A DNA stretch of 64,000 nucleotides from Mycobacterium heidelbergense (lineage in GTDB: Bacteria > Actinomycetota > Actinomycetes > Mycobacteriales > Mycobacteriaceae), in assembly GCF_010730745.1 (NCBI RefSeq), contig NZ_AP022615.1:1364001-1428000 (forward strand). Reading direction: 5' to 3'. Of the stretch, positions 24,396 to 32,568 are shown one piece after another; positions within the stretch are counted from its first letter, which is position 1, and the number at the start of each line of letters is the position of its first letter. Made by a program: the position numbers and the translations under genes. The notes beneath the pieces are model-generated. The model saw only the letters and a program-made list of their open reading frames with translations, did no database searches and was not told the DNA's origin.

Positions 24396-24546
24396 GGGCA
24401 ACGATGCAGGGCGCGTCCCGCCCTGCTGAGACGCCCGGCGATCCAACCCCGCGGGCAACGATGCAGGGCGCGTCCCGCCCTGCTGAGACGCCCGGCGATC
24501 CAACCCCGCGGGCAACGATGCGGGGCGCGTCCCGCCCTGCTTGGGC
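24396..24546. repeat. 57-bp tandem repeat, about 2.6 copies
   Basis: Copies begin at 24396, 24453 and 24510 with GGGCAACGATGC; the first two are identical over the full 57 bp and the third diverges after CCCGCCCTGCT. Each unit contains the hairpin GCAGGGCG-CGTCC-CGCCCTGC, with one base change in the third copy. The array fills most of the 230-nt gap between ppx1 and its divergent neighbour, so it probably separates their two promoters. Copy number may vary among strains. Confidence 0.92.
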
Positions 24547-24610
24547 GCGCCGCTCGCGTCGCAGGGCCGGGTAGCGCGAATCGCGGGAATTGTGGTCTAA
24601 CGTTGACGGA

Positions 24611-25396
24611 ATGGGGAATTCGCACCCGCAGCCGGGTCAAGAGGTCGAATTGGACTTCGCCCGTGAGTGGGTGGAGTTCTACGACCCGGACAATCCCGAG
24701 CACCTGATCGCGGCCGACCTCACCTGGCTGCTGTCGCGCTGGACGTGTGTCTTCGGCACACCGGCCTGCCGCGGCACCGTGGCCGGGCGCCCGCACGACG
24801 GGTGTTGCTCGCACGGCGCGTTCCTGTCCGACGACGACGACCGCGCCCGGTTGGACGACGCGGTGAAGAAGCTGACCGACGACGATTGGCAATTCCGCGA
24901 AAAGGGCTTGGGCCGCAAGGGCTATCTGGAACTTGACGAGCATGACGGCCAGCCCCAGTACCGCACCCGCAAACACAAGGACGCGTGCATCTTCTTGAAC
25001 CGGCCCGGCTTTGCCGCCGGTGCCGGCTGCGCCCTGCATACCAAAGCCCTCAAGCTGGGGGTGGCGCCGCTGACCATGAAGCCCGATGTCTGCTGGCAGT
25101 TGCCGATCCGGCGCAGCCAGGAATGGGTGACCCGGCCCGACGGCACGGAAATCCTCAAGACCACCGTCACCGAATACGATCGCCGCGGCTGGGGCTCCGG
25201 CGGTGCCGACCTGCATTGGTATTGCACCGGCGACCCGGCCGCCCACGTCGGCGCCAAGCAGGTGTGGGAGACCCTGGCCGACGAATTGGCCGAGCTGCTC
25301 GGCGCGAAGGCCTACGCGGAATTGGCCGCAATGTGCAAGCGCCGCAGCAAGTTAGGTCTCATCGCGGTGCACCCGGCGACTCGGGTCGCCGAGTAG
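24611..25396 (+). CDS. Conserved Cys-rich actinobacterial protein (Rv0495c-like)
   Basis: Cytosolic protein of 261 residues starting MGNSHPQPGQEVELDF. It has several Cys/His clusters: LSRWTCVFGTPACRGTVAGR, PHDGCCSHGAFL, HKDACIFLNRPGF and GAGCALHTKALKLG. The pattern suggests a metal (Zn or Fe) site similar to YkgJ-like proteins; a later WQLPIRRSQEW and LHWYC segment follow. No enzyme class can be assigned. It is divergent from ppx1 across the tandem repeat, and convergent with regX3 with a strong hairpin between. In M. tuberculosis Rv0492-Rv0494 lie between these two genes; here they are absent. Confidence 0.82.
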   Translation: MGNSHPQPGQEVELDFAREWVEFYDPDNPEHLIAADLTWLLSRWTCVFGTPACRGTVAGRPHDGCCSHGAFLSDDDDRARLDDAVKKLTDDDWQFREKGLGRKGYLELDEHDGQPQYRTRKHKDACIFLNRPGFAAGAGCALHTKALKLGVAPLTMKPDVCWQLPIRRSQEWVTRPDGTEILKTTVTEYDRRGWGSGGADLHWYCTGDPAAHVGAKQVWETLADELAELLGAKAYAELAAMCKRRSKLGLIAVHPATRVAE

Positions 25397-25441
25397 CGCC
25401 AGGTGGTCGGCGCCCGCTGATCGAGCGTGAATCCTGGGCTT

Positions 25442-25497
25442 CGAGTGTGCGCCCTGGGCGGAAATCCGGCCCGATTTCCGCCCTGCATACACACTCG
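25442..25497. terminator. Nested stem-loop between Rv0495c homologue and regX3
   Basis: GGGCGGAAATC (25456-25466) pairs with GATTTCCGCCC (25473-25483) across a 6-nt loop. A second outer pair, CGAGTGTG (25442-25449) with CACACTCG (25490-25497), extends it. There is no U-tract. Location between two convergent genes fits a bidirectional terminator; the extra outer arms also resemble a dispersed repeat. Confidence 0.65.
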
Positions 25498-25570
25498 TTG
25501 ACGACGGCCACTTGACGACGGCTACCCCGTCGACGCACACCCGTCGACGGCCTCGCCGGCTCGACAGCCC

Positions 25571-26254
25571 CTAGCCTTCGAGCTTGTAGCCCAGCCCCCG
25601 CACCGTCACCAGGTGCACCGGGTTGGCCGGGTCGGCTTCGATCTTCGACCGCAGGCGCTTGACGTGGACGTCGAGCGTCTTGGTGTCACCGACGTAGTCG
25701 GCGCCCCACACCCGATCGATCAGCTGCCCGCGGGTCAGCACCCGCCCGCTGTTGCGCATCAGGTATTCCAGCAGGTCGAATTCCTTGAGCGGCAACGTGA
25801 TCGTGTCACCGTTGACCGAGACGACGTGCCGCTCGACATCCATCCGGACCGGGCCCGACTCGAGCACGCCGTCGCTGATTTCGGAGTCGTCGTCGCCGCC
25901 CCGGCGCAGCACCGCCCTGATCCGGGCGATCAGCTCACGCGCCGAATAGGGTTTGGTGACATAGTCATCCGCGCCGAGCTCGAGGCCGACCACCTTGTCG
26001 ATCTCGCTGTCGCGGGCGGTCACCATGATCACCGGCACGCCGGACCGGGAACGCAGCTGCTTGCACACGTCGGTGCCCGACATGCCCGGCAGCATCAGGT
26101 CGAGCAGCACGATGTCGGCGCCGGCGCGATCGAACTCGGCGAGCGCCGCCGGGCCGTCGGTCACCACCGTGGCCTCAAAGCCCTCCTTGCGCAACAGGAA
26201 CGCCAGCGGATCGGCCAGCGACTCCTCGTCCTCCACGATCAGCACACTGGTCAT
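25571..26254 (-). CDS. regX3: Two-component response regulator RegX3
   Basis: OmpR/PhoB-class regulator of 227 residues. The receiver domain starts SVLIVEDEESLADPLAFLL, has phospho-acceptor Asp52 in VLLDLMLPG and the conserved Lys in DDYVTKPYSARELIAR. The C-terminal winged helix contains LPLKEFDLLEYLMRNSGRV and TLDVHVKRLRSKIEADP. It activates phosphate-starvation genes with SenX3. It overlaps senX3 by 4 nt (ATGA), so the two are coupled, without the intergenic MIRU elements known from M. tuberculosis. Confidence 0.97.
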   Translation of the reverse strand: MTSVLIVEDEESLADPLAFLLRKEGFEATVVTDGPAALAEFDRAGADIVLLDLMLPGMSGTDVCKQLRSRSGVPVIMVTARDSEIDKVVGLELGADDYVTKPYSARELIARIRAVLRRGGDDDSEISDGVLESGPVRMDVERHVVSVNGDTITLPLKEFDLLEYLMRNSGRVLTRGQLIDRVWGADYVGDTKTLDVHVKRLRSKIEADPANPVHLVTVRGLGYKLEG

Positions 26255-27471
26255 CGACTTAGTTCTTCCTCTCGTTGTGACCTGTTGGGCCGCACCTCAC
26301 GACCCCGCGGTTGCTCGGGTTGCTCGTCACTGTTTGTGTAGGCCGGAATGGACAGGGTGAACGTCGACCCGGTTCCCGGCTTGCTCCACACGCCGATGCT
26401 GCCATTGTGGTTGGCCGCAACGTGTTTGACGATGGCAAGCCCTAAGCCGCTGCCGCCGGTGGCGCGCGAACGCGCCTTGTCCCCGCGGAAGAACCGCTCG
26501 AAGACCCGCTCCTGGTCTTCCAGGGCGATCCCGATGCCGCGGTCGGTCACCGCGATCTCGATGTTGTCGCCCCGGCGGCGGCGGCTGATCGACACCGGCG
26601 AACCCGGGGGCGAATAGGCGATCGCATTCGAGACCAGGTTGGCCAGGGCGGTCACCAGCAGCGTTTCATCGCCCAGCACCCGCAGGCCGCTTGGCGCGTC
26701 GGTGCGAACCTCGATATCGGCGTTGTCGGCGGCCACCTTGTGGCGTGAAATCGCCTCGGACACAACGATGTCGACGTCAACGTCGGTCACGTTGGGCAAC
26801 CGCTCCGCGCCCTGCAGCCGGGACAGCTCGATCAGCTCGGCGACCATGTCGCCCAGCCGGTTGGCCTCGACAAGCACCTTCTCGGCGAACCGGCGAACCG
26901 TCTCGGAGTCATCCGCGGACGCCAGCAGGGCCTCGGCGAGCAGGGCCATGGCGCCGACCGGGGTCTTGAGCTCGTGGCTGACGTTGGCCACGAAATCGCG
27001 CCTGGTCGCCTCCATCCGCGCGTAGTCGGACTGGTCGTGGACGAACACCACGGCGAACCGGCGGTCTTCTTCGCTCAGCAGCCGCGCCTGCCCGTGCACC
27101 GACAGCCCGGACCGGCCCGCCGCGCGTTTGGCCGGCCGCAGGTCGAACTCGACGTCGACGCCGCTGAGCGCCTGCTGCGCGGCCTGCCACGCCTGGTTGT
27201 CGAGCTGACGATCGCGCACCAGGCCCAACTCCCTGGCCCGGTCGTTGAGGTACACGACGTCGCGATGCGAATCCACCACCGCGACACCCAGCGGCATCAG
27301 CGCGACGATGCGTTGCAGCATCTGCGCGACGGTTATCCCCGTCCACTCGGTGGACGATTGCTGGCGGCGTTGAACCGCCCGCGGCGCCAGCCGAACACCG
27401 ACCACCACGCCTACGGCCAATGCCAGCACGGACAAGACCCCGGCCAGCAACAGCGCCGAGAACACAGTCAC
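26251..27471 (-). CDS. senX3: Sensor histidine kinase SenX3
   Basis: Membrane histidine kinase of 406 residues. It starts VTVFSALLLAGVLSVLALAV, one clear membrane helix, then a PAS-like region (LGVAVVDSHRDVVYLNDRA). The dimerisation box is DFVANVSHELKTPVGAMA with phospho-acceptor His166, and the ATPase lobe has NLVSNAIAYSPPGS, VTDRGIGIALEDQERVFERF and GGSGLGLAIVKHV. It controls RegX3 in response to phosphate supply. GTG 27471 is preferred to TTG 27477 because AGGA then lies 8 nt away and the start equals that of the M. tuberculosis protein. Confidence 0.96.
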   Translation of the reverse strand: MTVFSALLLAGVLSVLALAVGVVVGVRLAPRAVQRRQQSSTEWTGITVAQMLQRIVALMPLGVAVVDSHRDVVYLNDRARELGLVRDRQLDNQAWQAAQQALSGVDVEFDLRPAKRAAGRSGLSVHGQARLLSEEDRRFAVVFVHDQSDYARMEATRRDFVANVSHELKTPVGAMALLAEALLASADDSETVRRFAEKVLVEANRLGDMVAELIELSRLQGAERLPNVTDVDVDIVVSEAISRHKVAADNADIEVRTDAPSGLRVLGDETLLVTALANLVSNAIAYSPPGSPVSISRRRRGDNIEIAVTDRGIGIALEDQERVFERFFRGDKARSRATGGSGLGLAIVKHVAANHNGSIGVWSKPGTGSTFTLSIPAYTNSDEQPEQPRGREVRPNRSQREEELSR

Positions 27472-27622
27472 ATACAAAATCCTACAAATCTGGTGAACGC
27501 CGCCCTAGCGGAGCGAGGCCAAAATCGGACAAGTCACATCTTGCCCTACAGGTGTTCCGCTCGCGTTCACGCGATGTTTGGCAAACAGGCCTTTGAAGGG
27601 GCCTTCCGGGCGTGCGGCCGAA

Positions 27623-28372
27623 CTACGCGCGTCCTTGGCTGGCAACCGCGGCGGCACCGGCCGCGGCGGCCTCCGGGTCGAGATAGGTGCCGCCCGGCAG
27701 CGCCGGCCGCAGGTCGGCGTCCAGGTCGTAGCGCAACGGAATGCCGGTCGGGATGTTCAACCCGACGATCTCTTCGTCGGACATCCGGTCCAGGTGCTTG
27801 ACCAGGGCGCGCAGCGAGTTGCCGTGCGCGACGATCAGCACCGTCTTGCCGGCCCGCAAATCGGGGACGATGACGTCGGTGAAGTACGGCAGGAATCGGA
27901 CCACCACATCGGCCAGGCATTCGGTCAGCGGGCCACCGCCGATGTTGGCGTAGCGGGGGTCGGTGTCCTGGCTGAACTCGCTGCCCTTCTCGATCGGCGG
28001 CGGCGGCGTGTCGTAGCTGCGCCGCCAGGCCATGAACTGCTCCTCGCCGTAGCGCTCCTGCGTCTCGGCCTTGTTCAGACCCTGCAGCGCGCCGTAGTGG
28101 CGTTCGTTGAGCCGCCAGCTGCGCCGCACCGGAATCCACAGCCGGTCCGCGGTGTCCAGCGCCAGGTGTGCGGTGGTGATCGCGCGTCGCAGCAGCGAGG
28201 TGTAGAGCACGTCGGGCAACAGGCCGTGTTCGGCCATCAGCTCGCCGCTTCGAACGGCTTCGGTCCGGCCCCTCTCGGTCAGCCCGACGTCCACCCAGCC
28301 GGTGAACTGGTTGCTTGCGTTCCAGTCGCTCTCGCCGTGGCGGAGCAGCACCAGCGTGGCAGTGTCTCCCAT
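27623..28372 (-). CDS. gpm1: 2,3-bisphosphoglycerate-dependent phosphoglycerate mutase
   Basis: Interconverts 3- and 2-phosphoglycerate in glycolysis and gluconeogenesis. Length 249 is exactly that of Rv0489. LVLLRHGESDWNASNQFTGW is the RHG motif with the phosphohistidine, and WRLNERHYGALQGLNKAE and VLIVAHGNSLRALVKHL hold the other active-site residues. ATG 28372 is chosen; the frame runs further upstream but overlaps the YbjN gene. The stop of that gene is 5 nt away, so gpm1 belongs to the mshA transcript. Rv0488 (LysE-type), present here in M. tuberculosis, is missing. Confidence 0.96.
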   Translation of the reverse strand: MGDTATLVLLRHGESDWNASNQFTGWVDVGLTERGRTEAVRSGELMAEHGLLPDVLYTSLLRRAITTAHLALDTADRLWIPVRRSWRLNERHYGALQGLNKAETQERYGEEQFMAWRRSYDTPPPPIEKGSEFSQDTDPRYANIGGGPLTECLADVVVRFLPYFTDVIVPDLRAGKTVLIVAHGNSLRALVKHLDRMSDEEIVGLNIPTGIPLRYDLDADLRPALPGGTYLDPEAAAAGAAAVASQGRA

Positions 28373-28377
28373 GCCGG

Positions 28378-28911
28378 TTAGTCTCTCACGCCCTCCGCGT
28401 CGTCGCCTTCGTCGCCGTCGATCAGGTGGGCGAACGCCTGCAGGTTCTTCAGCGACTCCCCGCGGGATACCCGCCAGTCCCACTCCTTTTGAATCGATGA
28501 GCGAAAGCCCAACTCCAGCAACGTATTAAAGTCCGAGTCCACCGCTTCGAGCACCTGCCCGAGCACCCGGTCGATCTCGTCGGCGTCGACCGACGCCAGC
28601 GACATGTGGCCCACCAGGTAGATGTCGCCGACGTTGTCCAGCGTGTAAGCGACCCCGTAGAGCCGGCGATTGCGCTTGAGCAGGAACCGGTAGACGCCCT
28701 CGTGGTTCTCGTCGGGCTTGCGGCACACGAACGCCTCGACGCGCACCGAGTGCTCGCCGACGATCAGGATCGTGTTGGTCTTGAGCTTGCGCTCGCCCGG
28801 CAGTTCCACCACCAACCCCGGCGGGCCGCCGTGCGCCCCGGGGAATTCCGAGTAGGTCAGCTCGCTGGCCCGCAGCGCGCGCTCGATCACGGCCTGCACG
28901 GTCGAATTCAT
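28378..28911 (-). CDS. YbjN-domain protein (Rv0487-like)
   Basis: Soluble protein of 177 residues with the YbjN/type III chaperone-like alpha-beta fold: VIERALRASELTYSEF, KTNTILIVGEHSVRVEAFV, GVYRFLLKRNRRLYGVAYT, DIYLVGHMSLASVDADEIDRV and a helical C-terminus with FGFRSSI-like LGFRSSIQKEWDWR. The role is unknown; YbjN proteins are thought to act as chaperone-like regulators. The ATG overlaps the mshA stop by 4 nt (ATGA). Confidence 0.83.
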   Translation of the reverse strand: MNSTVQAVIERALRASELTYSEFPGAHGGPPGLVVELPGERKLKTNTILIVGEHSVRVEAFVCRKPDENHEGVYRFLLKRNRRLYGVAYTLDNVGDIYLVGHMSLASVDADEIDRVLGQVLEAVDSDFNTLLELGFRSSIQKEWDWRVSRGESLKNLQAFAHLIDGDEGDDAEGVRD

Positions 28912-30260
28912 GCGCCCACCCCGCGACGCGGCGCCCAGCGACGGGGCTTGCGCATCGACGCCCGGTCCGGCATCGGGACGCCCCGGCGCTGACGCTCGGC
29001 GGTGAAGTCGCCGATCGCCCGTCGATAGCTGGCCAGCAGCGCGTCGGTGGTGTTCTCCCAGGAGAAGCCGGCCGCGTGCGCGGCGGCGGCGCGGCCCATC
29101 GCCTCCGCGTGCGGCGGGCCCAGCCGCAGCAGCCGATCGAGGGCGTCCGCCCAGTCGCCGACGTCGTGCCCGGACACCAGGGCGCCGGAGATCCCGTCGC
29201 GCACCGCCACCGGCAGGCCGCCCACCGCGGCCGCCACCACGGGCGTGCCGCACGCCTGCGCCTCGACGGCGACCAGGCCGAACGACTCCGAATAGCTCGG
29301 CACGGCAACGAGATCAACGGCCCGGAACAGGGTGGCCAGGTCGTCGCGGGACTGCGGCGGCAGGAACGTCACCCGGTCGGCGATGCCGAGTTCGTCCGCG
29401 AGCCCGACCAGTCCGTCCGGGGAAGCCAGACCGCTGCCCGACGGGCCGCCGGCCACCACGATGCGCACCCCGGGCAATTTCGCCGCGGCGCGCAGCACGA
29501 TGTCGGGGGCCTTCAGCGGCTGGATCCGTCCGACGAACGCCACCAGGTCTTCCTCGAGCGGGAGCCCCAGCGCGGCCCGGGCCGCCCGGCGGTCGCCCGG
29601 GCGGAACACGTCCAGGTCCACGCCGGGATGGACCACGTCGATCCGCGCCGGATCGGCGTGGTGGATCGAGATCAATTGTCTGGCTTCGTCGTCGGTGTTG
29701 ACGATCAGCCGGTCCGCCTCGTCGACGACCTGCTGCTCCCCGACCGTGCGCAGCGGCGGCTCGGGCGCGTCCCCGGCGGCCAGGGCCGCGTTCTTGACCG
29801 CCGCGAGCGTGTGCGCGGTATGCACCAGCGGCACCGCCCACCGGTCGCGGGCCAGCCAGCCGACCTGCCCGGACAGCCAGTAGTGGGAGTGCACGATGTC
29901 GTAGTACCCCGGCTCGTGGGACGCCTCGGCGCGCAGCACCCCGGCCGCGAAGGCGCACAGCTGGGTGGGCAGATCGTATTTGTCCAGGCCCTCGAACGGC
30001 CCCGCCACCACGTTGCGCACCAGCACGCCCGGCGCGACCCGGACGACCGGCGGATCGGCCGACGCGGTGGCCCGGGTGAAGATCTCCACCTCGATGCCCC
30101 GCCGGGCCAGATGCAACGCGGTCTGCAGCACGTAGACGTTCATGCCGCCGGCGTCGCCGGTCCCCGGCTGCGCCAGCGGTGAGGTGTGCACCGCCAACAC
30201 CGCTACCCGGCGGGGGCCACTCAGCCGGATGACGTCCCGGACAAGCTCGTCGTGCCGCAC
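28908..30260 (-). CDS. mshA: D-inositol-3-phosphate glycosyltransferase
   Basis: First step of mycothiol synthesis: transfers GlcNAc from UDP-GlcNAc to 1-L-inositol-1-phosphate. GT4-type GT-B fold of 450 residues. The N-terminal lobe has GTGDAGGMNVYVLQTALHL and DIVHSHYWLSGQVGWLA, and the C-terminal lobe FVGRIQPLKAPDIVLRAAAK, VPSYSESFGLVAVEAQACGT and the ESFGLVAVE donor-binding E-x7-E motif. Start GTG 30260. It opens a mshA-YbjN-gpm1 operon. The C-terminus is basic (MRKPRRWAPRRGVG). Confidence 0.95.
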   Translation of the reverse strand: MRHDELVRDVIRLSGPRRVAVLAVHTSPLAQPGTGDAGGMNVYVLQTALHLARRGIEVEIFTRATASADPPVVRVAPGVLVRNVVAGPFEGLDKYDLPTQLCAFAAGVLRAEASHEPGYYDIVHSHYWLSGQVGWLARDRWAVPLVHTAHTLAAVKNAALAAGDAPEPPLRTVGEQQVVDEADRLIVNTDDEARQLISIHHADPARIDVVHPGVDLDVFRPGDRRAARAALGLPLEEDLVAFVGRIQPLKAPDIVLRAAAKLPGVRIVVAGGPSGSGLASPDGLVGLADELGIADRVTFLPPQSRDDLATLFRAVDLVAVPSYSESFGLVAVEAQACGTPVVAAAVGGLPVAVRDGISGALVSGHDVGDWADALDRLLRLGPPHAEAMGRAAAAHAAGFSWENTTDALLASYRRAIGDFTAERQRRGVPMPDRASMRKPRRWAPRRGVGA

Positions 30261-30319
30261 ACCCTCATCTTTACAGGACGGGCCGCCACCAGGCCCAAGC
30301 GCGCTGGACGCGCAGGGTG

Positions 30320-31645
30320 TTAAGCGGACGACTCGTCGGCATCAGCGACGTCGCGCAGCCGGGAGTCCAGCGCGCCGGCGCGGCGCATCGCGCCCAGCGG
30401 GTCGGAATACAACCCGCCCAGCGACACGGTCCCCGCGCCCGCCTCCTGCACCCGGTTGCCGAAGGCGGTGACGCGGATGTCGCGCGGCGCCAGGACCGAG
30501 CGTGCGGCGAAGGCCGCCTCCACCCGTTCCATCGCCTCGGGGTATTCGGTGAAGGCCTGGCCGCCGACCACCAGCTCGTCGGGGTTGAGCATGTCGCGCA
30601 GCAGCGCGACCGCCTCCCCGAGCACCCGGGCCCGCTCGGCCAGCAGGTCCTTGGCCTGCTGGTTGCCGGCCCGCGCCACCCGCAGCAGGTCGGTCATGGC
30701 GGTTGCCGACCCGCCGGCGCGAGTCGCCGGGGCGACGGGCGCGACGCCGGGAAGGATCTTGAGCCGGCGCGCCGCGGCCAGGACCGCTTCGTCGCTGACG
30801 GCGGACTCCAGCTGCCCGGTGCCGCCGAGCGGCTCGGAGTATGCGGGCAGGGACGCGATGGTGCCCGGCCCGCTGGCCGGGCAGTGCACCCGTCCGCCGA
30901 TCACCAGGGCGTAGCCCACGGTCTCGCGGGCGTAGACGTACAGGCTGGTCGGCGAGCTCGGCGCGAACCGCCGCAGCCCCAGCAGCAGCTCGGCGCCGGC
31001 CATGGCGTCGACGTGCGAGGCCACCGACACCGGCAGGCCCAGCGCGTCGGCCAGCACGGGCCCGACCGGCGCCTGCCGCCAGCCCAGCCTCGGGTGGTCG
31101 ACGTGGCCGGTGGCGCTGTCGACGGTGCCGCCGATCGCCACCCCGACCCACAGCGGGCGGCGCCGGTGCCAGCGCCTCAGGTACCGGCTGGCGCTCTCGG
31201 CCAGCGACGCGAGCGCGGGCCCGGCGGGACTGAGCGGTGTCGGGGTCTCGACCGTGTCCAGCGTGCGGCCGAACAGGTCGGTGGCCACGATGCTGGTGGT
31301 TCGCGCGCCGACGTGGATGCCCAGCGTCACGAACGGTTCGTGGTTGATCTCCACCGGCACCCGCGGGCGGCCGATGGCCCCGGAGACGGCCAGGTCGGCG
31401 CGCTCGCGCAGGAGTCCGGCGTCGAGCAGCGCGATGACCTGGCGGTTGACCGTGGCGATGCTCAGCGAGGTGACGCCGGCGATGACGTCACGGCCGACCG
31501 GGCCGCGCAATCGGACGGCCCGGAAGACGGAGGCCGCCGCCGAGTCGGAGATGTACAACGCCGGCGGCAGGATCTGGCGGTGCAACCGCAGGTGGTTTTT
31601 GCGGGTGAGCGAATGATGGCTATGGGTGAGGGTAGTCGAGCGCAC
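30320..31645 (-). CDS. ROK-family transcriptional regulator (Rv0485-like)
   Basis: Regulator of 441 residues. Residues about 35-90 are a winged helix-turn-helix (VIAGVTSLSIATVNRQVIAL), and the rest is a ROK sugar-kinase-like domain (LGIHVGARTTSIVATDLFGR, WVGVAIGGTVDSATGHV, LPVSVASHVDAMAGAELL, LNPDELVVGGQAFTEYPEAM). The ExGH zinc site of active ROK kinases is not seen, as usual for regulators. Start GTG 31645 has AAAGGA 5 nt before it. An ATG at 31687 is the alternative. In M. tuberculosis Rv0485 was reported to activate the pe13-ppe18 pair. It precedes mshA by 59 nt. Confidence 0.85.
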   Translation of the reverse strand: MRSTTLTHSHHSLTRKNHLRLHRQILPPALYISDSAAASVFRAVRLRGPVGRDVIAGVTSLSIATVNRQVIALLDAGLLRERADLAVSGAIGRPRVPVEINHEPFVTLGIHVGARTTSIVATDLFGRTLDTVETPTPLSPAGPALASLAESASRYLRRWHRRRPLWVGVAIGGTVDSATGHVDHPRLGWRQAPVGPVLADALGLPVSVASHVDAMAGAELLLGLRRFAPSSPTSLYVYARETVGYALVIGGRVHCPASGPGTIASLPAYSEPLGGTGQLESAVSDEAVLAAARRLKILPGVAPVAPATRAGGSATAMTDLLRVARAGNQQAKDLLAERARVLGEAVALLRDMLNPDELVVGGQAFTEYPEAMERVEAAFAARSVLAPRDIRVTAFGNRVQEAGAGTVSLGGLYSDPLGAMRRAGALDSRLRDVADADESSA

Positions 31646-31818
31646 GAGCGTCCTTTGTCCGAGTTCCTGGTGGCCGGTCATGGCCACACCTGAAGGTCAG
31701 GAGCGGCAAAGTGCGCGGCAACAACACGCACTTGCCGCGCAAAGACACGCGGCGGTGTTGTTGAACGGGGCGCTGAGGTGCACTCCGAGAATTTAGCACG
31801 TTTATTAGAGTTGTTCCC

Positions 31819-32568
31819 GTGAATGCAGCAGGGGGGCGCCAACGGGTCGCGGTCGTCACCGGCGCCAGCTCCGGTATCGGCGAGGCTACCGCCAAAATAC
31901 TTGCGGCACAAGGCTTTCACGTGGTCGCGGTGGCGCGGCGGGCGGACCGGATCAACGCGCTGGCCGACGAGATCGGCGGGACCGCCATTGTGGCCGACGT
32001 CACAGACGCCGGCGCGGTGGAGGCGCTGGCCGACGAAGTGGGCCGGGTCGACGTGTTGGTCAACAACGCCGGCGGCGCCCGCGGGCTGGAGCCCGTCGCC
32101 GAGGCCGACGTCGAGCACTGGCGATGGATGTGGGAGACCAACGTGATGGGCACGCTGCGGGTCACCCGCGCGCTGCTGCCCAAGCTGGTCGACTCCGGCG
32201 ACGGCCTGATCGTCACCGTCACCTCGATCGCGGCGCTCGAGGTCTACGACGGCGGCGCCGGCTACACGGCGGCCAAACACGCCCAGGGAGCGCTGCACCG
32301 CACGCTGCGCGGCGAGCTGTTGGGAAAGCCGGTGCGGCTCACCGAGATTGCCCCGGGCGCGGTCGAAACGGAGTTCTCGCTGGTCCGCTTCGGCGGCGAC
32401 CAACGGCGCGCGGATGCCGTCTACACCGGCATCACGCCGTTGGTGGCGGCCGACGTCGCCGAGGTGATCGGGTTCGTGGCCTCGCGGCCGTCCCACGTCG
32501 ACCTGGACCTGATCGTCATCAAGCCGCGCGACCAGGCCAGCGCGTCGCGGTTCAACCGCCGGGGCTAG
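31819..32568 (+). CDS. Short-chain dehydrogenase/reductase (Rv0484c-like)
   Basis: Classical SDR of 249 residues: VVTGASSGIGEATAKILAA (TGxxxGIG), VDVLVNNAGGARGLEP (NNAG), VTSIAALEVYDGGAGYTAAK with catalytic Ser and YxxxK, then EIAPGAVETEF. It reduces or oxidises a carbonyl/alcohol with NAD(P)(H); substrate unknown. The GTG at 31819 starts MNAAGGRQRVAVVTG. It is divergent from the ROK regulator and overlaps the 3' end of lprQ by 17 nt. Confidence 0.9.
   Translation: MNAAGGRQRVAVVTGASSGIGEATAKILAAQGFHVVAVARRADRINALADEIGGTAIVADVTDAGAVEALADEVGRVDVLVNNAGGARGLEPVAEADVEHWRWMWETNVMGTLRVTRALLPKLVDSGDGLIVTVTSIAALEVYDGGAGYTAAKHAQGALHRTLRGELLGKPVRLTEIAPGAVETEFSLVRFGGDQRRADAVYTGITPLVAADVAEVIGFVASRPSHVDLDLIVIKPRDQASASRFNRRG

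Noticed and set aside
24299..24574. Frame across the 57-bp repeats giving a 19-residue repeat protein
   Set aside because: The repeat period is a multiple of three, so any frame stays open. It overlaps the ppx1 start and has no ribosome binding site.
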